Below, piece after piece: positions 1-7,521 of a DNA stretch of 64,000 bases (positions within the stretch are counted from its first letter, which is position 1; each line of letters begins with the position of its first letter). Under the pieces are notes generated by a model, which searched no databases, was not told the DNA's origin, and saw only the letters and a list, made by a program, of their open reading frames with translations. The position numbers were made by a program, and so were the translations under genes. This DNA is from Hymenobacter cyanobacteriorum (GTDB taxonomy: Bacteria > Bacteroidota > Bacteroidia > Cytophagales > Hymenobacteraceae), in the NCBI RefSeq assembly GCF_022631375.1, contig NZ_JALBGC010000003.1, positions 682,001 through 746,000 on the forward strand. Reading direction: 5' to 3'.

Positions 1-187
1 CGCCGGGGAAGGCCGGCATTTCCTCGGCTGCGAAATAGATTGTTGGGGCAATGGGGGCGGCCGCTAACGCAGCGGCCGGCGCATGGCCGCCGTCCGTTTG
101 GGCGATGGGCGCAACCGAGGCCGTTTGGGCAGCAGCCGCGCCGGCCAGCAGCAGCAACCCGCACCCGATAGTAGCACCACGAAGCAT
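1..187 (-). CDS. TonB C-terminal-domain (energy transducer-like) protein, N-terminal fragment
   Basis: This gene runs off the left edge, so only its first 62 codons are visible. The product opens with a signal peptide ([21 protein letters not shown]), continues through a low-complexity Ala/Pro stretch, and reaches an EEMPAFPG segment. In Bacteroidota the pattern E-x-M-P-x-F-P-G-G normally marks the start of a TonB C-terminal domain, which binds TonB-dependent receptors in the periplasm. The receptor and surface protein just upstream on the same strand fit that reading. A -7-type element lies at 216-223. The domain itself is outside the window, so the family call rests on the short motif. Confidence 0.55.
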   Translation of the reverse strand, partial: MLRGATIGCGLLLLAGAAAAQTASVAPIAQTDGGHAPAAALAAAPIAPTIYFAAEEMPAFPG

Positions 188-215
188 TGCTGAAACAGGA
201 TAAATCGTTATGATA

Positions 216-223
216 CAAAGCTA
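216..223 (-). promoter_or_regulatory. Bacteroidota -7 promoter element (TAGCTTTG)
   Basis: Read on the minus strand this is TAGCTTTG, a full match to the Bacteroidota sigma-A -7 box TAnnTTTG, about 29 nt before the ATG of the TonB-like gene. The same octamer precedes the TonB-dependent receptor at 5313-5320. No clear TTG -33 element was seen at the usual spacing. Confidence 0.5.
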
Positions 224-368
224 AAGCAAGCAACTGCGCGCCTACTACCGTCCGAATTACGCTTGCGTTAGGCTTGTATGAATCTTCGCCGCTTCACTTT
301 GGCAAGGCCTGGCACCGACGGACTGGCGCGCGTCTGCCACCCGAACCAGCCTGCCCAGCCCCAAACGC

Positions 369-401
369 AAAAGAGCCAGCCCCCACCGGGCTGGCTCTTT
401 T
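369..401 (-). terminator. Rho-independent terminator of the T9SS-sorted protein gene
   Basis: Perfect 14-bp inverted repeat (369-382 with 388-401) around a 5-nt loop, with A/T runs on both outer edges. It starts about 54 bp past the stop of the minus-strand gene ending at 455. Only the downstream end of that gene faces it. Confidence 0.8.
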
Positions 402-454
402 ACCAATAGTCAATAAATCAATTGAATAAATAACCTATGGAATGCAGCGGGCCG

Positions 455-2203
455 CTATTGGGCCACTACGAAGCGCACCGCCTGCACGGCCTCGGGTGTG
501 GCTACCGTGGCCACGTACACGCCGGGGGCCAGGTTGGCCGGCAGGGCCAGGCGCTGCGGACCGGCGCCGAGCTTGCCGGCGGTGAGCACCACGGCCACCT
601 CGCGGCCCATCACATCGAGCACGCGCACGGTGGCGGTGGTGGCGGTTTTCACGTCGAAGCCGAGCGTGGCCGCCCCCTCGGTCGGGTTCGGCGATACCGT
701 TAGGGCCTGCAGCGGGGCGTTGGCAACTTCGCGGTTGGCGAGGGTCTGGCCGGCCACGTTATAGCAGGTAATCTGCGGGTTGAAGTTGGTCCAGCCGGTG
801 GCCCAGTTGGTGGCCCCGAAGGCCCCGCGGTACGTTACCACGTCGAAGGTGCTGTTGGCACCGCCGTTGCCGGCCCCGGTCAGCTTGGCGCTGGTGAAGG
901 CCGCGCCGGTATTCAGCAGCGAAGCGGCGGGCAGGTTGAAGGCGGGGGCGCACGACTTGTTACCGGCGGCGCACACGCCCTCGAAAGCGAAGTTGTCGGC
1001 GTTCAGGCCCAGGGCGGCCACCGTGCGGGTGGTGTCGCTGTTAGCCGCTACAAATGCATTGATGTTGAAGCCCGCCGTGGCTCCGCTGTTGCTCGTGACG
1101 CGGGCGGCGCGGCTGGGGAGCGGGCCGTAACCAGCCAGTACGTTATTGGCAAAGGCGAGCGAGCCGCTGGCGGCGCCGGCCGTGGTCAGGTTGCCCGAGT
1201 TGCTGTTCAACTCCAGGCCGTATCGGCGGCCGGCCAGCACGGTGTTGAAGATGCTGATGGCCGAGTTGCGGCGCACCAGCGCGGCGGCCGACGACGTGAA
1301 CGGCGAGGCCGGCGTGGGCGAGGTAGGCAGCAGAATGGTCATGTTCGAGAACACGGCCGAGGTCTGCGGGGTGTTGGCGGTGCCGGTGGCATCGTTGTCG
1401 CTCTCGAAGCCGTTCGACACGCCGCCCGAGGCGAAGTCGCCGCGGCTGGGGTCGCGCAGGGCCAGGCCAAACTGCACGCGGCCCGAATAACCGTTGTCGG
1501 TGTCGAAATCGTCATCCGTGCCAGCCAGGCCGATGAGGTACTTGGCGTTCACCGTGCCGCCAAACCACTCGAAGGAGTCATCATTCGAGGCCGTTACCTG
1601 AATGTGGTCGATGGTGGTGCCGTAACCCACGCCGCCCAGCGTCAGGCCGTTGATTTCGTTGTTCACGTCGAAGTTCACGCCCGGAAACTCGATGCGCACA
1701 TACTGCAGCGTGCCCGAGTTGTCGGCCGGGTCGGTGCCGCCGAAGTTGGCCACCACGCCGCCCTCAATGCTGGGGTTGCCGGGCAGGTTCACCGGCGCGC
1801 GGCCGCACAGAATCACGCCGCCCCAGTCGCCCGGTGCACGCGAGCCCGCCGGCTGATTCGAGGTGAATACGATGGGCTGCGTGGGCGTGCCAATGGCGTT
1901 CAGCTTGCCGCCCTGCCGGATAACCAGCGTGCCCTGGTTGGTTTTGTCGCCTTTGATGATGGTACCCGACTCGATGGTGAGCGTCACGCCGCTGTTCACG
2001 TAAACCGTGCCGTTCAGCAGGTAGATGTTGTTGCGCGTCCAGGTGGTGTTGGTGGTGATGTCGAGGCCCGACTTGGCGGGCGTGCCGGTACCCACCGAAA
2101 CCACGTTCGATGAGGTGGCCGGGCAGGGGGTTTGGGCGTGGGCCGCACCGGGCGCATTGGCAATGGCGAGAGCCAGCAAAGCCGGGAGTAAAATCTTTTT
2201 CAT
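455..2203 (-). CDS. T9SS type A sorting domain surface protein
   Basis: A 582-aa exported protein. It begins with a signal peptide (MKKILLPALLALAIANAPGAAHA) and continues with a Gly/Asn/Thr-rich repetitive body with segments such as GVTLTIESGTIIKG and GTLVIRQGGKLNAIG, which resemble right-handed beta-helix or adhesin-like folds. The last ~80 residues are a typical type A C-terminal sorting domain: SPNPTEG, then VRVLDVMGREV, ending LAPGVYVATV...RFVV. Family knowledge says this tail directs export through the type IX system, whose channel SprA is encoded at 9880-17466. The start at 2203 is preferred over upstream in-frame starts because it begins the signal peptide. It follows the TonB-dependent receptor gene by about 240 bp and is probably co-transcribed. 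The substrate or ligand is unknown. Confidence 0.85.
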   Translation of the reverse strand: MKKILLPALLALAIANAPGAAHAQTPCPATSSNVVSVGTGTPAKSGLDITTNTTWTRNNIYLLNGTVYVNSGVTLTIESGTIIKGDKTNQGTLVIRQGGKLNAIGTPTQPIVFTSNQPAGSRAPGDWGGVILCGRAPVNLPGNPSIEGGVVANFGGTDPADNSGTLQYVRIEFPGVNFDVNNEINGLTLGGVGYGTTIDHIQVTASNDDSFEWFGGTVNAKYLIGLAGTDDDFDTDNGYSGRVQFGLALRDPSRGDFASGGVSNGFESDNDATGTANTPQTSAVFSNMTILLPTSPTPASPFTSSAAALVRRNSAISIFNTVLAGRRYGLELNSNSGNLTTAGAASGSLAFANNVLAGYGPLPSRAARVTSNSGATAGFNINAFVAANSDTTRTVAALGLNADNFAFEGVCAAGNKSCAPAFNLPAASLLNTGAAFTSAKLTGAGNGGANSTFDVVTYRGAFGATNWATGWTNFNPQITCYNVAGQTLANREVANAPLQALTVSPNPTEGAATLGFDVKTATTATVRVLDVMGREVAVVLTAGKLGAGPQRLALPANLAPGVYVATVATPEAVQAVRFVVAQ

Positions 2204-2350
2204 AGTACCGAGAAAGGTGTTGGAAGTGGTGCTAAAACCAGTGCGACAAAGGTCCGGTCGTGGGGCACGGGCTGGCGCGCACGATGCATTACTATTTGAT
2301 AGATATTGTGTTACCCGAACGTTACAATCCATTGGACAACCCGACTGGCG

Positions 2351-2436
2351 TAGGGGCGGTGCTTGCCCCCGCCCGGGCATTCGCACTGTTGCAACGACGC
2401 CGTTTAACGTCCGGGCGGGGGCAGGCCCCGCCCCTA
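2351..2436. repeat. GC-rich inverted repeat (26-nt arms)
   Basis: Arms 2351-2376 and 2411-2436 are inverted copies with two mismatches in 26, separated by 34 nt. The core is a GGGGCGG/CCCCGCC palindrome. It lies between the receptor gene and the surface-protein gene, so a transcript covering both would carry a strong hairpin. It resembles REP-type intergenic palindromes and is unrelated in sequence to the other families in this window. Confidence 0.8.
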
Positions 2437-2441
2437 CACCT

Positions 2442-5291
2442 TTAGAAGCGGAACGTGGCCCCCAGGGTCGAGTAAGTGCCGCGCTTGTAGCGGGCGAACG
2501 CGGCCCCGTTCTCGATGCCGTTAATGCGGCCGTTGCGGTCGAAATCGTAGTATTGCCGCACCTCTTGGTTCAGCATGTTCTGGATGCCGGCCCGCACTTC
2601 GAAATGAGCACCGAAGCCCTTGGTTACGCCCAGGTCCACCACGTGGCGGGGCATTTCGATTACCGAGTAGTTCTGGTTAAGGTCGCCCACAAAGGCAATG
2701 CGCGGGCCGATAACGTTGTACTGGGCCGACACCTGCCAGCGGGCGGCATCGTCCTGGTAAAACACGCCCAGGTTCACCACGTAGGGCGACTGGCCCTGCA
2801 ACGGTCGGCCGCTGAGGGCAAAGTTGCGGTTGTCGGCCGCCGTGGTGTCTAGGTCGACGCGGCTGGCTACCAACGAGGCATTGAGCACGAAGGAAACGCG
2901 CTGCAGAAAGGCATTTTCGGTGAGGCCCACCAGCGACTTACGCGCCTCCAACTCCACGCCCAGGTCGTAGGCCCGGGTGGCGTTTTGGTAGGTCAGCACC
3001 AAGTCCGAGCCGGTGGTCGAAGTGGTGGTTTGCTCGATGGCATCATAAAACCGCTTGCCAAACACGCCCACTGACAGCATTTCGGCGCGGGTCGGATAGA
3101 ACTCGTAGCGCAGGTCGGCATTGTAGATGCGGGCCGTTTTCAGGTTGCTGTTGCCCCGGATGGAAAAGTTATTGGCCACATCATAATACTGATATTCGGC
3201 CACTTCCCGAAACTCGGGCCGGTTCACCGACTCGCTCACGCCGGCCCGCAGCAGGTGCCGGTCGTTGAAATTATACGTCGCGTTCAGCGAGGGCAGCACG
3301 AACGTGCGGATTTCCTCATACGGCTTGCCCTGCGCCTCGCCCGACTCCAGAAACTTGCGGTTGTATTCCACGCGCACCCCGCCGCTCAGGTTGAGGCGCT
3401 CCGTGAGGGGAGCCACGCCGCTTAGGTAGGCGGCTACCAGGCGGTTTTGGCCGGTGTAACGGTCCTGCGCTTTCGTTGATTCCACGATGCCCAGGCCGTT
3501 GGTCGGGTTGATGTTTTCGGGGTTGAAAATCGTTTCGAGCGGCTGGCTCAGAATGCTTTGGCTGGTACGCGACGTGCGCACGTAGTTGAAAAACCGGCTG
3601 TCGTAATCCCGATTTTTCTCCTCGGCATAGAAGCCCAGGCGCACCTTGTACTGGCTGGCACTCAGCGTATCGCGGCCGCTGAAACGGCGCTCCAGCTGCC
3701 CGCTGCCCATGTAGGTGTTCTCCTTCAGAGTGGCGTAGAAGCGCGAGCTGGTGTTAATCACGCTGTTAATCTGCACGCGGTACGGGGCGGGATTCAGGTC
3801 GCCGGGCTGGCCGGGCACGTACTCGCGCGCCTGCTGGTTGATGCGGTAGTCGGGCTCGTCGCGGTTCACGTAGTTGTAGCCGGCGGCCCACGTCAGCGAG
3901 GTGCGGCTGCTGGAGCCTACCTCGTGGCTGCCGCCCAGCTGCCCCGAGTAGATGCTGCGGCTCTGGTAGTGTAGCGCGTAGTCCTTGCGCTCCTCGGGGT
4001 CGGAGTTTTCGAGGTAGAGGCCCTGGCGGCACACCACGTCGTCGGTGCCGTACTGGTTGAAGAAGTTGCGGAATTCCACCCGGTTGCGGTCGTTGAGGCG
4101 CACCTGATAGTTGTGGATAATGCCCAGCCGCACCGCCGACAGGCTACGCGTGTCCAGGTAATCGAAGAACTTGCCCGGCAGCTGCTCGGGCGTTTTCGGG
4201 TTGTAAGCGGTGAAGCGCTGACGCACCGACTGGTTCTGCTCCTGCGTGTTGGCGTAGGAAATCGACGTGACGTTGCTCACGTACACGCCGCCAATCTCAA
4301 ACTTACGGTTCAGGCCCAGCGAGATGCGCAAATCGGGCCGCGAGGTGATGCTGCGCGGCACAAACTCATTGCGCAGGTTGCTGCGCAGGCCCTGCAACTG
4401 CTCGGGCGTGGCGCTGGCCTGGGGTTTCAGGTCGGTGAGGCCGCCCGGCATTTCGCGCTGCCCGTTGTCAAAACCCAGGAAATCGGTCGAGCTGTGGTTC
4501 GACTGCAAATAGCCGCCCTGGAAGGTATTGGTGGAACGCGACCAGCCCGACACCGTGAGCGAAGTCGAATTTTCCAGCACGGCGTTGCGGGTGTACACCT
4601 TCACCACGCCGCCGCCAAACTCGCCCGGTAGTTCCGGCGCGCCCGATTTGAAAATCAGCACCCGGTCAATCACCGAGCTCGGCAGAATGTCGAAGGCAAA
4701 CGAGCGGGTGTCGGTTTCGGCGCTGGGCGTGAGGGCGTCGTTCAGCAACACAGTGTTGTAGCGCTCGGCCAGCCCGCGAATCACGATGAAGTTGTTGTTC
4801 TGCACCGTCACGCCCGGAATGCGCTTCACCACTTCGGCCGCGTCGCGGTCCAGGGTCTTCACAATCTGGTCGTTGCTCAGGCCGCTCACCACCACTTCGC
4901 TCCGCTTCAGGTCCTGAATCAGCGCTACTTCGGTGCCGGTCTGCTTCACGCCGGTCACGGTTACCTCGTTCAGGCTGGTGGCGCTTTCCTCCATCGTACC
5001 GTTCAGCGTGGTCGTTTCGCCGCTTTTGATAACGATGCCCGCGAAGGTGAGCGGCTTGTAGCCCACGTAGGTCATCGTGATGCTGTAGGTGCCCGGCTCC
5101 AGCGGCAGGGTGTAGCTGCCATCCACGTTCACCGGCGCGGCCAGGATGCTGCCCGTCACCAGCACCGTGGCCCCAATCACGCCCTCACTGGTCTTTTTAT
5201 CGGTCACTTTGCCCGCCAGCGTGCCCGGCTGGGCGGCGGCCAATGCACTCATCCACAACAGTAAAAACCCCAGCAAGTAGCAACGTTTCAT
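2442..5291 (-). CDS. TonB-dependent outer-membrane receptor with carboxypeptidase-like N-terminal domain
   Basis: A 949-aa outer-membrane receptor. In order it has a signal peptide (MKRCYLLGFLLLWMSALAAAQ), a carboxypeptidase-regulatory-like beta-sandwich (about 22-105, GKVTDKKTSEGVIGATV), a plug domain (about 120-230, with RIPGVTVQNN and VIRGLAERYN), and a long beta-barrel ending in a terminal Phe (LGATFRF), as expected for Bam-inserted barrels. Such receptors import large nutrients using TonB energy. The ATG at 5291 was chosen because it starts the signal peptide. A TAGCTTTG box sits 22 nt upstream. The T9SS-sorted surface protein lies directly downstream on the same strand, so the two may work together. 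There is no SusD-like partner, so a polysaccharide locus is not supported, and the ligand cannot be told. Confidence 0.9.
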   Translation of the reverse strand: MKRCYLLGFLLLWMSALAAAQPGTLAGKVTDKKTSEGVIGATVLVTGSILAAPVNVDGSYTLPLEPGTYSITMTYVGYKPLTFAGIVIKSGETTTLNGTMEESATSLNEVTVTGVKQTGTEVALIQDLKRSEVVVSGLSNDQIVKTLDRDAAEVVKRIPGVTVQNNNFIVIRGLAERYNTVLLNDALTPSAETDTRSFAFDILPSSVIDRVLIFKSGAPELPGEFGGGVVKVYTRNAVLENSTSLTVSGWSRSTNTFQGGYLQSNHSSTDFLGFDNGQREMPGGLTDLKPQASATPEQLQGLRSNLRNEFVPRSITSRPDLRISLGLNRKFEIGGVYVSNVTSISYANTQEQNQSVRQRFTAYNPKTPEQLPGKFFDYLDTRSLSAVRLGIIHNYQVRLNDRNRVEFRNFFNQYGTDDVVCRQGLYLENSDPEERKDYALHYQSRSIYSGQLGGSHEVGSSSRTSLTWAAGYNYVNRDEPDYRINQQAREYVPGQPGDLNPAPYRVQINSVINTSSRFYATLKENTYMGSGQLERRFSGRDTLSASQYKVRLGFYAEEKNRDYDSRFFNYVRTSRTSQSILSQPLETIFNPENINPTNGLGIVESTKAQDRYTGQNRLVAAYLSGVAPLTERLNLSGGVRVEYNRKFLESGEAQGKPYEEIRTFVLPSLNATYNFNDRHLLRAGVSESVNRPEFREVAEYQYYDVANNFSIRGNSNLKTARIYNADLRYEFYPTRAEMLSVGVFGKRFYDAIEQTTTSTTGSDLVLTYQNATRAYDLGVELEARKSLVGLTENAFLQRVSFVLNASLVASRVDLDTTAADNRNFALSGRPLQGQSPYVVNLGVFYQDDAARWQVSAQYNVIGPRIAFVGDLNQNYSVIEMPRHVVDLGVTKGFGAHFEVRAGIQNMLNQEVRQYYDFDRNGRINGIENGAAFARYKRGTYSTLGATFRF

Positions 5292-5312
5292 ATAGGTATC
5301 GGTTTGATAAAA

Positions 5313-5320
5313 CAAAGCTA
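5313..5320 (-). promoter_or_regulatory. Bacteroidota -7 promoter element (TAGCTTTG)
   Basis: Minus-strand TAGCTTTG matches TAnnTTTG. It lies 22 nt upstream of the receptor ATG at 5291, giving a short leader, and is identical to the box at 216-223. No convincing -33 TTG is seen. Confidence 0.55.
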
Positions 5321-5507
5321 CCGGCAGCCCATTACGGCAAGTTGCTCAGCGAATTACCCTATTGTTACTCGCCAATCCTTCACATGACGATGCTCTGATT
5401 CATCGGGATTTTCGTCCCTGGTCCCAGCCACTCTCGCCCCCAACGGGCCTATTGCCCAACGGCTGCCGTTCTTTGTGCCCCGCACGCAGAATTCCCTCTC
5501 CCCCGCT

Positions 5508-6407
5508 ATGCTTATTTCCATGACCGGCTTCGGCCAGGCCCACCGCGAAACCGACACCTACGCCGCTACCGTTGAGCTCCGCTCCGTCAATTCCAAAACC
5601 ATGGACCTGACCCTGCGCCTGCCGCGCTTCCTGATGCCGCACGAGCTCGAAATCCGCAACACCGTCACCAAAGCCCTGCTGCGCGGCAAAGTCAACCTCA
5701 ACCTCGATTTCGTGCGCCCCGCCGCCGCCCGCGCCGCCACCACGCTCAACAAAGAAGCCCTCACCGCTGCCTTCAACGAGCTAAAAGCCATTGGCGAAAC
5801 TTTCGGCATCCGGGCCGGCGAGGAAACCCTGCTGGCAGCCCTGCGCCTGCCGGGCGTCATCCCCAGCGCCACCGAGCTGCGCGAGGCCGAGCCCGCCGCC
5901 GAAGAAATTGCCTGGGCCGAGCTCCAGCCGCTGCTCACCGAGGCCCTGGCCGCCATCCAGCAGTTCCGCCACGACGAAGGCCACACCCTAACCACCGAAA
6001 TCCTGGGCTACGTGGCCACCATCCGCCAGCAGCTCGCTGCCGTGGAGGAACACGACCCCGCCCGCATCGAGCACGTGCGCCAGCGCCTGGCCGGCCACCT
6101 CGCCGAGCTCACCAGCCACGAGCAGTTCAACGCCACCCGCTTCGAGCAAGAGGTATTATACTATATAGAGAAGCTCGACATTGCCGAGGAGAAAGTGCGC
6201 CTCGCCGCCCACCTGGCCTATTTCGAGCAAGCCGTGAACCAGCCCGACGAGGCGGTAGGCAAGAAGTTAGGCTTCCTGGCCCAGGAAATCGGCCGCGAAA
6301 TCAACACCATTGGCTCCAAGGCCAACGATGCCACCGTGCAACACCTTGTAGTGGGCATGAAGGAAGAGCTGGAAAAGATTAAAGAGCAGCTCAACAATAT
6401 TTTATAA
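5508..6407 (+). CDS. yicC: YicC/YloC family endoribonuclease
   Basis: A 299-aa protein close to the usual ~290 aa. It starts at the characteristic MLISMTGFGQA. The YicC N-terminal domain covers about residues 1-155. The C-terminal DUF1732 region holds the family pattern RFEQEVLYYIEKLDIAEE...LAAH...FLAQEIGREINTIGSKAND. The family has been described as endoribonucleases that can act on small RNAs and is a stress-linked RNA-processing factor. The upstream in-frame start at 5475 is rejected because conservation begins at MLISMTG. It is a plus-strand gene divergent from the TonB-dependent receptor. Confidence 0.9.
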   Translation: MLISMTGFGQAHRETDTYAATVELRSVNSKTMDLTLRLPRFLMPHELEIRNTVTKALLRGKVNLNLDFVRPAAARAATTLNKEALTAAFNELKAIGETFGIRAGEETLLAALRLPGVIPSATELREAEPAAEEIAWAELQPLLTEALAAIQQFRHDEGHTLTTEILGYVATIRQQLAAVEEHDPARIEHVRQRLAGHLAELTSHEQFNATRFEQEVLYYIEKLDIAEEKVRLAAHLAYFEQAVNQPDEAVGKKLGFLAQEIGREINTIGSKANDATVQHLVVGMKEELEKIKEQLNNIL

Positions 6408-6745
6408 GTCCATTCTGCTGGTTCGGGTGCTGCTTTTCCATTCGCCGTGAATTTCCGGCCGTTCATCGAAAACCTATAGCCAAAAATATAATTAAACCAA
6501 TAATACCAATTACAAAACAGACTTGATATAGCAATTTCCATGTGCGAAACCATATTCTGGCACGTTTTTGCCATTGTGCCCAACGCACCGATTATTAAGC
6601 CATTATTGGCTGATAATCGTATGGTAACTTGGCCAGGAAAAAATAATTTGCAATATTTGTAACCGGAAAGTTGGATTATTGAATATTGTATCTAACTTGG
6701 CTATCCGAAAACAGCATATTACCCCACCCCCTTATCCTTAATTGT
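6408..6745. other. AT-rich intergenic region, no gene seen
   Basis: This 338-bp stretch between yicC and the following exported-protein gene is much more AT-rich than its surroundings. It has no plausible coding frame. A weak stem-loop is present at 6589-6619 (CGATTA/TAATCG with an inner AGCC/GGCT pair). No full TAnnTTTG box was found before the gene at 6746; TAACTTGG near 6692 is a poor match. Confidence 0.5.
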
Positions 6746-7282
6746 ATGAAATCTACACTACTACTTTGCATTCTGGGCATAATCCTTACGGCTGCCAAGC
6801 CGCTGTCCGAGATTGAACTGGTGAAGAAGCGCGTACTCAGCGAGCGGGTTGAAATCCTGATTCCCAAGGGTTTCGAAGTAATGACCGAGCAGCAGATGGA
6901 CTTTACTTACGCCAAAGCGCAGAGCCGCCCCAGCGTAATTTTCACCAACAACAACCTCATCAGCCTTGCCTTCAACTACAGCGACAACGACGCCGACCAG
7001 GACATGGTGGACGTGTACGCCGCCTCGTTTGGCAAGACCTATCACAAGCAGTACAAAGAGGCCACTTGGTTCGGCGACGGTGTGAAAAACATCAACAACC
7101 GCAAGGTGGGCTACCTCGAGTTCATGAAGCCCGAAATGGGCCACGAAGTGTACACGCTGGTGTTCTTCACCGACGTGGAGGGAAAGCTGATGATTTGCAC
7201 CTTCAACTGCGCCGACCGTCAGAAGCCCGAGTGGGAGCCCATCGCCAAGCAAATCATGCTCTCGCTGAAAGCTAAAGGCTAG
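6746..7282 (+). CDS. Exported protein of unknown function (178 aa)
   Basis: I do not recognise the family. The product starts with a short hydrophobic signal sequence (MKSTLLLCILGIILTAAKPLSE) and has a soluble remainder with alternating hydrophobic strands (VEILIPKGFEVM, SVIFTNNNLISLAFNY, YTLVFFTDVEGKLMICTFNC). The sizes and strand pattern recall small periplasmic PsbP/DcrB-like folds, but this is only a resemblance. The ATG at 6746 is preferred over 6686 because it begins the signal peptide. A strong UUCG terminator follows at 7307, so the gene appears to be monocistronic. Confidence 0.65.
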   Translation: MKSTLLLCILGIILTAAKPLSEIELVKKRVLSERVEILIPKGFEVMTEQQMDFTYAKAQSRPSVIFTNNNLISLAFNYSDNDADQDMVDVYAASFGKTYHKQYKEATWFGDGVKNINNRKVGYLEFMKPEMGHEVYTLVFFTDVEGKLMICTFNCADRQKPEWEPIAKQIMLSLKAKG

Positions 7283-7306
7283 GCGGCAATTAGCAGCTTA
7301 TATCAG

Positions 7307-7346
7307 AAAGCGGTAGTTGAACTTCGGTTCGACTACCGCTTTTTTT
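7307..7346 (+). terminator. Rho-independent terminator with UUCG tetraloop
   Basis: A 16-bp stem (7307-7322 with 7327-7342; one G-U pair) closes on C(UUCG)G and is followed by a T run. It lies 25 bp past the stop of the 178-aa exported protein gene. Confidence 0.9.
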
Positions 7347-7362
7347 GTGCGCGTTTGTCCGA

Positions 7363-7501
7363 ACGGTCCTGCTTATCTGGCGTCCACGCAGTCGAAGCAT
7401 CTCGCGTGCAGCAGTAATCCACTCGTTAGCTGCGCTGGCCTGCAGTTGAACGATGCGGTAGAGATGCTTCGACTCCGCGGACGTCAGATAAGCAGGACCG
7501 T
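7363..7501. repeat. Family A inverted repeat, diverged ends (41-nt arms)
   Basis: Arms 7363-7403 and 7461-7501 are inverted copies with three mismatches in 41. The loop-proximal part (GTCGAAGCATCTC and GATGCGGTAGAGATGCTTCGAC) is shared with the elements at 41890 and 59351/60074. The outer ends (ACGGTCCTGCTTATCTG) are particular to this copy. It sits between convergent genes. Confidence 0.85.
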
Positions 7502-7521
7502 GTAAGCAGTCTACGCCTCCC

